Below, piece after piece: positions 1 through 7,002 of a stretch of DNA of 8,728 nucleotides (the first letter of the stretch is position 1; the number at the start of each line of letters is the position of its first letter). The notes under the pieces were generated by a model. It was given only the letters and a program-made list of their open reading frames with translations, had not been told where the DNA came from and made no database searches. The stretch is taken from positions 1-8,728 of the forward strand of contig JAPKEK010000061.1 in assembly GCA_028822125.1 (NCBI GenBank), written 5' to 3'. A program made the position numbers and the translations under genes. Origin of the DNA: Pseudomonadales bacterium (GTDB lineage Bacteria; Pseudomonadota; Gammaproteobacteria; Pseudomonadales; Azotimanducaceae).

Positions 1-590
1 TAGTCCTACCCGAAACCGAGGAACCACAAACAGAATTCAGCGAAAGTGCTGATGGTGGAGGAGAAAAGTACGTCAATATATTCGATGCTGCCGCTTCAGG
101 GGCCCTTACCGGCCTACAAATGGCTCTGGCAGTAGGCGCCATGCTGCTGGCATTTATCTCGCTGATTGCACTACTGAACGGATTATTGGGCTGGGCAGGT
201 GAAAGTGTCGGTATCAATGGGCTGACCATAGAATTACTGCTGGGTTACTTATTCCAACCCGTTGCCTTTTTACTGGGCATACCCTGGTCAGAATCAAATA
301 TTGCCGGCGGTTTAATCGGCCAAAAACTGGTCTTAAACGAATTTGTAGCCTATATATCATTTCTTTCTGTGGCCCCTGATCTAGGAGAAAGGTCCCAGGC
401 AATCGTCATTTTCGCACTCTGTGGCTTTGCAAACTTCTCCTCCATTGCAATTCTACTGGGCGGCATCGGTGCCCTGGCCCCAAGTCGACGAAGGGACATA
501 TCTCTGCTCGGCGTCCGTGCGCTCGTCACTGCAACCCTGGTAAATCTTATGAGCGCAGCACTCGCCGGCTTTTTCCTCACACTTGCTTAA
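1..590 (+). CDS. nupC: NupC-family concentrative nucleoside transporter, C-terminal half (5' end outside window)
   Basis: Inner-membrane symporter of the CNT family, which imports nucleosides using the H+ or Na+ gradient. The reading frame is open from base 3 to the stop at 588-590 and gives 195 residues, about half of the roughly 400 usual for NupC. The fragment begins in a polar loop (PETEEPQTEF), then NIFDAAASGALTGLQMAL, then several hydrophobic segments. Two CNT signatures are visible: VLNEFVAY (NEFVAY at 336-353) and CGFANFSSIAI (from 420), both part of the substrate and cation binding core. The C-terminus ALAPSRRRD...LVNLMSAALAGFF is typical of NupC. The ATG at 120 lies inside conserved sequence and is not the true start. 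The oxygenase gene begins 14 bp downstream, which suggests co-transcription. Family call is firm; which nucleosides are carried, and the coupling ion, cannot be told. Confidence 0.93.
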   Translation, partial: VLPETEEPQTEFSESADGGGEKYVNIFDAAASGALTGLQMALAVGAMLLAFISLIALLNGLLGWAGESVGINGLTIELLLGYLFQPVAFLLGIPWSESNIAGGLIGQKLVLNEFVAYISFLSVAPDLGERSQAIVIFALCGFANFSSIAILLGGIGALAPSRRRDISLLGVRALVTATLVNLMSAALAGFFLTLA

Positions 591-604
591 ATCAGGACCT
601 AGCT

Positions 605-1483
605 ATGACCCGCCAGAATCCCATACCTCATTTACCGTCGATAAGTTTCAAGTCTAATAACTGTAAAAAATCTTTTGTCGAATCACTTCACCATTATGGC
701 TTTGCTGCCCTTGACGACCACCCATTAGACATGACCCTGGTCAGAAAAATTTACCGGACCTGGAATGATTTTTTTGAAAGTGATATCAAATACCAATTTG
801 AAGTTGATCCTGACAATCATGACGGCTATTTTTCTACCCAAAATGCCGAATCAGCCAAAGGTTTCACCGACAAGGACTTTAAGGAATACTACCATTACTA
901 CCCTTGGGGCAGGTGTCCCGGGAAATTACGAGATGACCTCCAGGAGTACTACACGCAGGCGCAAGCATTTTCCATCACCTTACTAAAATGGATCGATCAA
1001 TTCTCACCGACGGACATAAAACAATACTTCAGCCAATCACTTCCATCTATGATCAACGACAGTTCATCCAGTCTGCTGCGGATTCTCCGCTATCCACCGA
1101 TAGGAAAGGACCTCCAGGTAAAGAGAGCAGCGCCCCATGAGGATATCAATTTACTGACCATTTTACCCGCTGCAGACGGTCCAGGCCTGCAGATATTAGA
1201 CAAGCAAGGCAACTGGCTGAGTGCCCAAAGTCAGGAAAATCAGGTTCTCGTGAATACCGGAGATATGCTTCAGGAAGTATCAAAAGGATATTACCCTTCA
1301 ACCACGCACAGGGTAGCCACGCCCGCTGGCCCGGAGAAATCAAAAGCACGAATGTCACTACCCTTATTTCTGCACCCGAGAGCGAATGTCATACTCTCCG
1401 AGCGTTATACCGCTAAGGCCTATCTTGAAGAACGCTTAGCCGAACTAGGCCCTTTGCAGGAAGTAACCCAGACACCCTCCTGA
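605..1483 (+). CDS. 2-oxoglutarate/Fe(II)-dependent oxygenase, isopenicillin N synthase-like family
   Basis: Cytosolic non-haem iron oxygenase of 292 residues. Members of this family use Fe(II), O2 and usually 2-oxoglutarate to hydroxylate or otherwise oxidise small molecules. An N-terminal DIOX_N-like region covers about residues 10-120 and the jelly-roll catalytic domain about 150-265. The iron triad is visible as H178 and D180 (PHEDINLLT) and H235 (THRV). The 2OG-binding R-x-S motif is R249-M-S251, so all core residues for activity are present, and use of 2OG rather than an IPNS-type peptide substrate is likely. LQILDKQGNW and VLVNTGDMLQ are also typical of the fold. Start chosen at ATG 605, with AGGA at 594-597 seven bases upstream. 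It lies 14 bp after nupC and 105 bp before an MFS gene. The substrate is unknown. Context suggests a nucleoside or base, as for fungal thymine-7-hydroxylase of the same superfamily, but this is only inference. Confidence 0.88.
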   Translation: MTRQNPIPHLPSISFKSNNCKKSFVESLHHYGFAALDDHPLDMTLVRKIYRTWNDFFESDIKYQFEVDPDNHDGYFSTQNAESAKGFTDKDFKEYYHYYPWGRCPGKLRDDLQEYYTQAQAFSITLLKWIDQFSPTDIKQYFSQSLPSMINDSSSSLLRILRYPPIGKDLQVKRAAPHEDINLLTILPAADGPGLQILDKQGNWLSAQSQENQVLVNTGDMLQEVSKGYYPSTTHRVATPAGPEKSKARMSLPLFLHPRANVILSERYTAKAYLEERLAELGPLQEVTQTPS

Positions 1484-1571
1484 TAGAGTATCATGACGAG
1501 CGGTTCGGTTAATTTTAGTGACTCAAGGCGAGGGCCTGCCTAAGGTGCAAATCTACAGTGACCGCAGTAAC

Positions 1572-1578
1572 AAGGAAG
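1572..1578 (+). promoter_or_regulatory. Ribosome binding site deciding the TTG start of the MFS gene
   Basis: AAGGAAG lies 10 bases before TTG at 1589. An in-frame TAA at 1568-1570 blocks any start further upstream, and the next in-frame ATG (codon 20) falls inside the first membrane segment. TTG is therefore the best start. The rest of the 1484-1588 gap shows no clear promoter or terminator. Confidence 0.6.
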
Positions 1579-1588
1579 CACCGTCAAA

Positions 1589-2806
1589 TTGAAACTAGCA
1601 CAACTCAGAACAAGGTATTCAAGCCGAATTGCATTGCTGATATTAATGTCCATAGCCATGCCGGTTGCCTTTAATACGTGGCAGGCACTGCTCAATAACT
1701 TCGCCGTGGAAAGGGCCGCTTTTACCGGCGTTGAAATAGGTATCCTGCAAAGTATCCGCGAAATACCTGGCTTTCTATCCTTCACAACCATTTTCGTATT
1801 GCTCATTGTAAAAGAACAGACTTTTGCGGTTATAGCTTTGGCGACCCTGGGAGCAGGCGTTGCCATGACCGGTGCCTATCCAAGCGAATACGGCCTGTAT
1901 TTCACAACTATTCTGATGAGTACTGGCTTTCATTATTTTGAAGTGGTGAAACAATCTCTCAGTTTACAATGGCTATCAAAACAGGAAGCACCCCAGATAT
2001 TGGGTAAACTCATTGCAGTCAGTTCAGTCACTTCCCTGCTGATCTATTCTGTGCTCTGGCTTTGCCTGGAGTGGCTGCATTTAGACTACGACTGGAATTT
2101 TCTTTTAGGCGGAGGTGTCTGCATGTTGATCGCGCTTGCGATGTGGCTGTGCTTTCCTCACTACCAAGCCAAAACCATGCAGCACAAAAAAATCATTCTG
2201 CGAAAACGTTATTGGCTCTACTACTTGCTGACATTCCTATCGGGCGCCAGGCGTCAGATATTTATGGTGTTTGCGGCATTTCTTATGGTTGAAAAATTCG
2301 GTTACCAGGCATCAGACGTAACCCTGCTTTTTCTGATTAACTATGCCTTCAACTGGTTATTTGCAGAACGGATTGGCAAGTTCATTCACAGATTTGGTGA
2401 ACGCAATGCGCTTTCAGCAGAATATATTGGCCTGATCTTTGTTTTTGTTGGCTACGGATTAGTCGATAATGCAACCGTTGGTGCCCTCCTCTATATCCTC
2501 GATCACATGTTCTTTGCGATGGCCATTGCAATAAGCACTTATTTCCAGAAGATTGCCGCCCCTGAAGACATATCCGCCAGTGCGGGTGTTTCATTCACCA
2601 TCAGCCACATAGCCGCTGTGGTCATTCCGGCGTTGTTAGGCCTGGTGTGGATACAGCAACCGTCCCTGGTGTTTTACATTGGTGCTTTGTTCGCCATATT
2701 TTCACTGGTTGCGGCTCAATACATCCCCAGGAGTCCCTCACCAGGCAATGAAACTGCTATCACGAGCAGAATAAAGCAATTTCAGGAAGGTGGAAGCATT
2801 ACCTGA
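1589..2806 (+). CDS. MFS-type membrane transporter
   Basis: Polytopic inner-membrane protein of 405 residues with about 11-12 hydrophobic segments, the first at residues 14-30 after a basic N-terminus. This is the usual size for a major facilitator permease. A central charged cytoplasmic loop (about 195-210, HKKIILRKR) separates two halves. The second half carries FLSGARRQIFMVF (216-228) and a motif-A-like loop, GKFIHRFGER (263-272), as found between helices 8 and 9 of MFS proteins. The C-terminal tail after YIPRSPSPG is polar. Translation starts at TTG (see the ribosome binding site entry). It follows the 2OG oxygenase on the same strand with a 105-bp gap, so it may share the nupC transcript or have its own promoter. 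It could export the product of the oxygenase or import a related compound; the sequence does not show the substrate or the direction. It converges with the REC-EAL gene. Confidence 0.85.
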   Translation: MKLAQLRTRYSSRIALLILMSIAMPVAFNTWQALLNNFAVERAAFTGVEIGILQSIREIPGFLSFTTIFVLLIVKEQTFAVIALATLGAGVAMTGAYPSEYGLYFTTILMSTGFHYFEVVKQSLSLQWLSKQEAPQILGKLIAVSSVTSLLIYSVLWLCLEWLHLDYDWNFLLGGGVCMLIALAMWLCFPHYQAKTMQHKKIILRKRYWLYYLLTFLSGARRQIFMVFAAFLMVEKFGYQASDVTLLFLINYAFNWLFAERIGKFIHRFGERNALSAEYIGLIFVFVGYGLVDNATVGALLYILDHMFFAMAIAISTYFQKIAAPEDISASAGVSFTISHIAAVVIPALLGLVWIQQPSLVFYIGALFAIFSLVAAQYIPRSPSPGNETAITSRIKQFQEGGSIT

Positions 2807-2814
2807 TAGATCAT

Positions 2815-2829
2815 CTCAAGGCCATTGAG
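2815..2829. other. Short hairpin in the convergent gap between MFS and REC-EAL genes
   Basis: CTCAA at 2815-2819 and TTGAG at 2825-2829 form a 5-bp stem around a 5-base loop, nine bases after the MFS stop codon. No T-run follows on either strand, so it is at best a weak transcription end point. The rest of the 90-bp gap (2807-2896) shows nothing I can name. Confidence 0.2.
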
Positions 2830-2896
2830 TTACCAAGCGACCTTAAATATACCATGGGCAAGCAGCATATGAATTTCACCATGACTGCATAACCCG

Positions 2897-3883
2897 TTAA
2901 CCGCCTCGACTCATTTCACACTCAACAATCTGTTCAGCAGGCATGGGCCGAGCTATCAAATACCCTTGTATTAAATCCACTTTTAATTCTCTGCACAGCA
3001 GAAGGTCTTCCTCAGTTTCAGCCCCTTCCGCAACCGCAACCGTAACCATACCCATTCGGTGAACCAGTTCGATGCTCGATTCAAATATGGCTTTTGCAGC
3101 AGGCTGGGAGGAAGCTCCGAATACAAACGCTCGATCTATCTTTAACTCGGTGAAAGGAAACTTGCGCAACTGTTCCATGGAAGAAAATCCAGTTCCAAAA
3201 TCATCAATGGATAAACCAATTCCGCTAAGCCGAATACGAGTCAACTGCTTAAGTATCAACGAAGAATCCTGGGCCAGTTTACTCTCAGTTACCTCAAGTA
3301 TTATCTGCTCAGGCGAAACGTTGAAGCTGGCAAGCGTTTTTTCGACGAAAGAGAAGATATCAGTGCTTGCCAGGTCATCGATGGAAAAGTTACACGAAAC
3401 CTTCCAGTTATTACCCGCCCCAGACCATTCGGCTACCTGCTCCACCGCAGTGACAAAAATCGCCTTAGTCAGCACATGAATAAGACCAGAGGCCTCTGCT
3501 ACGGGAACAACGGATCCTGGACCTAACAAGGTGCCATCCTCCTGCCGCCAGCGAAGCAATGCTTCCAGACCGATCATCTTCAACGTTACAGCATCTACCT
3601 TGGGCTGGTAGTACAATTCAATACAGCCTAAGTCTATACCAGCACTGATTTCTTGTTCAGTTAGAATGATTAGCTCGTCTGCCGCACTGTCCTGAGGTAA
3701 TTCTGATAAAAAGGCATTGAGTAAACGCTCTAACTTATCCCGGGAAATAGGTTTTGGCATAGCGCCAAGAATGTGCAGACCAAAGTTTCCCGCTAAATCG
3801 CTGGCTGTTTCTAATAAACGAGGATCTTCACCACTAAACACGATGACCGCAGGAGGCGCGTCATATCCAGTGAGCAAGCGCAA
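2897..3883 (-). CDS. EAL-domain half of the split REC-EAL gene
   Basis: This frame runs from the break to the stop codon and holds the end of the receiver domain plus a full EAL domain. Counting from the first in-frame ATG of this frame at 3994, the signatures are GLEALLRW (E144, codons at 3557-3565), N202 in CNFS, E234 in LEVTES, D264-D265 in DDFGTGFSS, K285 in LKID, E323 in VAEGAET and Q343 in QGYLIARPMP. These are the metal-binding, catalytic and substrate residues of active EAL phosphodiesterases, and none is missing. The ATG at 3994 is upstream of the break and would give an unrelated N-terminus, and the internal ATG at 3758-3760 has no ribosome binding site. Independent translation therefore looks unlikely. 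Confidence 0.6.
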   Translation of the reverse strand: MRLLTGYDAPPAVIVFSGEDPRLLETASDLAGNFGLHILGAMPKPISRDKLERLLNAFLSELPQDSAADELIILTEQEISAGIDLGCIELYYQPKVDAVTLKMIGLEALLRWRQEDGTLLGPGSVVPVAEASGLIHVLTKAIFVTAVEQVAEWSGAGNNWKVSCNFSIDDLASTDIFSFVEKTLASFNVSPEQIILEVTESKLAQDSSLILKQLTRIRLSGIGLSIDDFGTGFSSMEQLRKFPFTELKIDRAFVFGASSQPAAKAIFESSIELVHRMGMVTVAVAEGAETEEDLLLCRELKVDLIQGYLIARPMPAEQIVECEMSRGG

Positions 3884-4091
3884 GTTTGATCCCATCCATA
3901 TCTGGTATATTAAGATCGAGCAAGATAACATCCCAGCGAGAACGAAGCTCCTCTTTTGCCGCAAGGCCACTGGTTGCTTCACCCACCTGGACAACCCCCA
4001 GCAATCCCAGAACCCGCTTTACAATGGATATTTGGAAAGGATCATCATCTACAACTATGACCTTAAGGGAGGCAAATTTACTATCCGTCAT
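3861..4091 (-). CDS. Receiver-domain half of the split REC-EAL gene
   Basis: This 76-residue frame carries the first half of a CheY-like receiver domain. It holds the acidic pocket VVDDDP (D15-D17) and the phosphoacceptor D59 in ILLDLNIP, followed by DMDGIK. After K69 the frame leaves the family pattern (LALAHWI) and stops. The missing part, with the conserved S (IVFSGED) and K (PKPIS), is in the neighbouring frame. On its own it would lack strands 4-5 and could not fold as a normal receiver. The start is supported by the GAGGGG ribosome binding site at 4102-4107. Confidence 0.6.
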   Translation of the reverse strand: MTDSKFASLKVIVVDDDPFQISIVKRVLGLLGVVQVGEATSGLAAKEELRSRWDVILLDLNIPDMDGIKLALAHWI

Positions 4092-4101
4092 TACAATTTA
4101 A

Positions 4102-4107
4102 CCCCTC
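4102..4107 (-). promoter_or_regulatory. Ribosome binding site of the REC-EAL gene
   Basis: On the minus strand GAGGGG lies 10 bases before ATG 4091. It supports that codon as the start of the receiver domain. No convincing -35/-10 pair was found in the 127-bp gap upstream. Confidence 0.5.
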
Positions 4108-4153
4108 AAAAACAGAACATCCAAGCAGCATATCACGAAGATATTATGTAACA

Positions 4154-4188
4154 GTAGCTGACCCTCATGGATCCACCCAATCGGCTAC
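4154..4188. repeat. Inverted repeat between the P450 and REC-EAL genes
   Basis: GTAGCTGA (4154-4161) pairs with TCGGCTAC (4181-4188) as an 8-bp stem with one G-T wobble around a 19-base loop. The loop contains the palindrome TGGATCCA (4168-4175). It lies 30 bp past the P450 stop codon and 60 bp before the REC-EAL start. No T-run follows, so it could be a factor-dependent end point, an mRNA-stabilising hairpin or an operator. The function is not shown. Confidence 0.35.
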
Positions 4189-4218
4189 AAACCCATTATC
4201 TTGAATAAATTTAACTGC

Positions 4219-5571
4219 TCAGGATGTTAATTGATACCGAATATACAGATGCTTCAAGCCATGAACGAAACTTGCCTGAAGCCGCTCTGGGGCATCTAGC
4301 AGATCAATGGATTTTATACGGGGAATGAATTGCCTGAAAAAGATACGCATTTCCAATCTTGCCAACAATAATCCCAGGCACTGGTGAGGGCCGGTACCAA
4401 ACGACAAATGACGATTGGGTTTTCTTTCGATATTGAACTCGTGGGGATTATCAAACACCTCCTCATCAAAGTTAGCGGCGGCATACATCAAACCCAAAGT
4501 ATCCCCTTTCTTTATATTTTGTCCTCTCAACTGGCAATCCCGGGTTGCCGTCCTTGCAAACTGCGCGACCGGTGTTGACCAGCGGATCATCTCCTCAATG
4601 GCTAGCTTCACCGCATCATCATCATCCACAATTTCCTTGAATCGAGCCAACTGGCGTGGATGAGTCAATAACCCATGCAGGCCGCCGGTAATAGCATTAC
4701 GTGTCGTATCATGCCCTGCAGACGCAATAATGGTGTAGTAAGAAATGAGCTCCCTGTAGGGCAAGAACTCATTATCAATCCGACCATTAGCAATATAAGA
4801 GGCCAGATCCTCGGTCGGCACCTTTCGCCTCGCATCCGTTAACTCTGAAAAATATTCATAGATATCTTTAACCGTGTCGAAAATCGATAACGGATCATCG
4901 GCCATCCGTTTCATTTCAGGATCGTCCCCGGCAAACAGCTCATTGGTTAACTTGAGTATCCTCCATTCATCCTCTGGCGGCACACCCAGTAGTTCACAGA
5001 TCAATTTAAGGGGAGGATAAACAGCAACATCGCTCACAAAATCAATGGTTCTCTGTTGACCAGAGTCCATCATCTGATCAAGGATACTTTTAGTAATGAT
5101 CGTGAGTCTCTGCTCCAGCACTTTGATATTGGAAGGTTTGAACCAGGGCTGAACCAGAGCCCGGTAACGGGGATGGTCCGGAGGGTCCATCTGCACCAGC
5201 GAGCGTATCAAACCGCCATCGCCTGCCGATGCAAGAACTTCAAGCAGACGCGGGGAATCCTGCAACCGCTTGAAAATCTCGGCAATGACTTCCTGCTTGA
5301 GGTTCGGAGACGATGCTTCCTTCATCAGCAGGGGTCTGGGCGAGCTGGCAAACAATTCAGGTTGCTTTTCGATTTCGATGATATCTGCATGCTTGCTCAC
5401 GACCCAGAAAGGCGCGTAACCATCGGGTGATACTTTACGCAGGGGGTCATTTTTTCTAAGCCACGCAAAAGTCTGATGGGGGTGACCTTGCCTGGCATAT
5501 AATTCCGGAGCAATGACATGATTATCATTAAAACGGTAATCTGAAGATGCAATCTCATCAGTTCTGGGCAT
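4219..5571 (-). CDS. Cytochrome P450 (soluble bacterial type)
   Basis: Haem-thiolate monooxygenase of 450 residues with no membrane anchor, so cytosolic. It should insert one oxygen atom from O2 into a lipophilic substrate with electrons from a ferredoxin. All core motifs are visible: MDPPDHPRYR (C helix, from residue 128), the I-helix oxygen-activation motif AGHDTT (285-290) followed by RNAI, the K-helix E327-x-x-R330, and the haem loop FGTGPHQCLG with ligand C398. The T-T-R-N stretch and general layout recall steroid- and terpenoid-oxidising families such as CYP125/CYP142, but I cannot assign a family. The region between FASS (75-77) and MDPP is roughly 20 residues longer than I expect, which explains part of the extra length. 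Start at ATG 5571 has AAGGA at 5580-5584 eight bases upstream. tcyP ends 25 bp upstream, so co-transcription is likely. No redox partner is present in the window. Confidence 0.93.
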   Translation of the reverse strand: MPRTDEIASSDYRFNDNHVIAPELYARQGHPHQTFAWLRKNDPLRKVSPDGYAPFWVVSKHADIIEIEKQPELFASSPRPLLMKEASSPNLKQEVIAEIFKRLQDSPRLLEVLASAGDGGLIRSLVQMDPPDHPRYRALVQPWFKPSNIKVLEQRLTIITKSILDQMMDSGQQRTIDFVSDVAVYPPLKLICELLGVPPEDEWRILKLTNELFAGDDPEMKRMADDPLSIFDTVKDIYEYFSELTDARRKVPTEDLASYIANGRIDNEFLPYRELISYYTIIASAGHDTTRNAITGGLHGLLTHPRQLARFKEIVDDDDAVKLAIEEMIRWSTPVAQFARTATRDCQLRGQNIKKGDTLGLMYAAANFDEEVFDNPHEFNIERKPNRHLSFGTGPHQCLGLLLARLEMRIFFRQFIPRIKSIDLLDAPERLQASFVHGLKHLYIRYQLTS

Positions 5572-5596
5572 TTTTCAGATCCTTGTTAAAAGCAGA

Positions 5597-6928
5597 TCAA
5601 GATTCAATTCTTAACAATCGCTGCGTTACCGTCCCTGCTAACATAGCGCCACTGACATTCAAGGCTGTTCTGGCCATATCTATCAGAGGCTCGATGGATA
5701 TCAGCAGGGCAACCAGAGCTATGGGTAAACCCATGGCAGGCAAAACCACTAGCGCTGCAAAGGTCGCGCCACCACCCACCCCAGCAATACCAAAAGAACT
5801 AATTGCCACCATCATCACCAAGGGGAAAAAAAACGCTACCGAAAGTGGATCAATCCCCAAAGTTGGCGCAATCATGGCGGCCAGCATTGCCGGGTAAATT
5901 CCAGCACAACCGTTCTGCCCTATGGTCGCGCCCAGGCTCGCTGACATATTAGCCACCGCCGGGTGGTTGTCCAGATCATTTACCTGAATAGAAACATTTA
6001 TCGGGATGGTAGCCGCCGATGACCGGGAAGAAAATGCGAAAATTAGTGCCGGCCACGCCCTTTTAAAGTAAAACAGCGGATTCACTCGGAAAAACATCAA
6101 AATCGCAGCGTGAACCAAAAACATTAAACCAATGGCCAGGTAAGAAATTAAAACGAACTGGATAAGGCTCAAAATATCACTGGCACTGGACTGGGCACCC
6201 ACATTGGTCATTAGTGCCAACACCCCGTACGGCGTCAACCCAATTATCATATTCACTAGCTTGAGCACAACCACCTGAGCCACGTCCATGGCGCGCTGAA
6301 ACTGCAGTCCCATTTCGGGCTTTTCCTGTTTCACCAGAAGACCGGCAATGCCGAGTAAAATCCCAAAGATCACCACAGCAATAATAGACGTGGGCCTGCT
6401 GCCTGCCAAATCGGAGAATATATTGGTGGGCAGGAAGCTCACCAGTATCTGCGGTAGCGCCAAGTCAGCCACCACTGTCTGCCGGGTGGCTAGAACTGAG
6501 GCTCGGGCCAACTCCCTTTCCCCCTGCACCAGTCCATCAGCAGTGAGATTAAAACCGGCTGACAGCAACACCCCGATCACCGCTGCCACCATGGTTGTGG
6601 CTAACAGTAAACCAATGACCAGACCGCTGATTTTTCCAAGGGTGGCTGTATCTTCTATTTTCACAACGGCTGCAACCATCATGACCAGTACCAGGGGCAT
6701 AATGATCATTTTTAGCAAACTGATATAAGACGAGCCTAATAAATTGGTCCAGGATAAGGTGGCATTGACGCTGTCTACGGTATTGCCAATACCTGACTGT
6801 AGCGCCAGGCCGTATGCCGCCCCGATGACCAGCGCGGTAATCGCCCTGTTGGCCAGACTCCAGCCTCTTCTGGACAACACAACCAAAATTACTAACAAGG
6901 CAATAAAGACGATTAAATTGAGCACCAT
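5597..6928 (-). CDS. tcyP: L-cystine symporter, TcyP/YdjN type (DAACS/SLC1 fold)
   Basis: Inner-membrane sodium- or proton-coupled symporter of 443 residues, closely like E. coli YdjN (TcyP) along its whole length. E. coli TcyP imports cystine as a sulfur source. The SLC1 elements are in order: the serine-rich hairpin FAFSSRSSAATIP (297-309), the helix-7 motif GATIGQNGCAG (333-343) that replaces NMDGT of glutamate carriers, the second hairpin GVGGGATF (383-390), and helix 8 with D417, R420, T421 and NVSGA (424-428). The position of the sodium-site aspartate of GltPh is Ala here and, as I recall, Ser in E. coli TcyP, in line with the cystine subfamily. ATG 6928 is chosen because AGGAAG lies six bases upstream; a TTG at 6976 would add 16 residues with no ribosome binding site. 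The P450 gene follows after 25 bp. Cystine is the best guess; other amino or dicarboxylic acids are possible. Confidence 0.9.
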   Translation of the reverse strand: MVLNLIVFIALLVILVVLSRRGWSLANRAITALVIGAAYGLALQSGIGNTVDSVNATLSWTNLLGSSYISLLKMIIMPLVLVMMVAAVVKIEDTATLGKISGLVIGLLLATTMVAAVIGVLLSAGFNLTADGLVQGERELARASVLATRQTVVADLALPQILVSFLPTNIFSDLAGSRPTSIIAVVIFGILLGIAGLLVKQEKPEMGLQFQRAMDVAQVVVLKLVNMIIGLTPYGVLALMTNVGAQSSASDILSLIQFVLISYLAIGLMFLVHAAILMFFRVNPLFYFKRAWPALIFAFSSRSSAATIPINVSIQVNDLDNHPAVANMSASLGATIGQNGCAGIYPAMLAAMIAPTLGIDPLSVAFFFPLVMMVAISSFGIAGVGGGATFAALVVLPAMGLPIALVALLISIEPLIDMARTALNVSGAMLAGTVTQRLLRIES

Positions 6929-6934
6929 ACTATT

Positions 6935-6940
6935 CTTCCT
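6935..6940 (-). promoter_or_regulatory. Ribosome binding site deciding the tcyP start
   Basis: AGGAAG on the minus strand is six bases before ATG 6928. The longer alternative beginning with TTG at 6976 has no purine-rich site before it. Confidence 0.65.
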
Positions 6941-6960
6941 GACAAAGCAGACTAACAGGC

Positions 6961-6966
6961 AGTATA
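6961..6966 (-). promoter_or_regulatory. Candidate -10 box of a tcyP promoter
   Basis: TATACT on the minus strand matches five of six bases of the sigma-70 -10 consensus. It would start a transcript about 25 bases before the tcyP ATG. The -35 region at the right distance (CAGTTA or GCAGTT) is poor, so an activator may be needed or the match may be chance. Confidence 0.35.
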
Positions 6967-7002
6967 CGCCAAACAAGACGTTCTAACTGCTGGGAAACCC
7001 GT

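Larger units (their letters stand above)
2897..4091 (-). pseudogene. Frameshifted REC-EAL response regulator (cyclic-di-GMP phosphodiesterase), RocR-like
   Basis: Two overlapping reading frames together encode one protein: a receiver domain, then an EAL domain that hydrolyses cyclic-di-GMP. The N-terminal frame starts at ATG 4091 and stops at TGA 3861-3863. The rest of the receiver domain and the whole EAL domain are in another frame that ends at TAA 2897-2899. The switch falls at about 3882-3884. If two bases were lost there (CTGTTG to CTTG), the restored text reads DGIKLLRLLT, the usual pattern after the phosphorylated aspartate, and gives a 398-residue protein. From memory this is close to the RocR length of about 392, and the EAL glutamate would sit near residue 177. 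One extra base would also restore the frame. Domain order and length match stand-alone REC-EAL regulators. No GGDEF, kinase or DNA-binding partner is nearby. The otherwise intact sequence points to a very recent lesion or a sequencing error. Confidence 0.82.

Noticed and set aside
120..590. Short stand-alone protein starting at ATG 120
   Set aside because: The frame is open to the window edge and the upstream codons match NupC, so this ATG is internal.
1493..1543. Small open frame (16 codons) between the oxygenase and MFS genes
   Set aside because: No ribosome binding site and no recognisable sequence; chance is sufficient.
3879..3890. Programmed ribosomal frameshift joining the two REC-EAL frames
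   Set aside because: There is no X-XXY-YYZ heptamer, no RF2-like stop at the shift site and no clear stimulatory element. A CTT-to-TTG slip is possible on paper, but a deletion or sequencing error is simpler.
3717..4151. 144-codon plus-strand open frame opposite the REC-EAL gene
   Set aside because: It lies antisense to well-recognised receiver-domain codons, has no domain-like pattern and no ribosome binding site; it is a shadow frame.
6929..6976. Longer tcyP starting at TTG 6976
   Set aside because: The added 16 residues are preceded by no ribosome binding site, while ATG 6928 has AGGAAG at ideal spacing and matches the start of E. coli TcyP.
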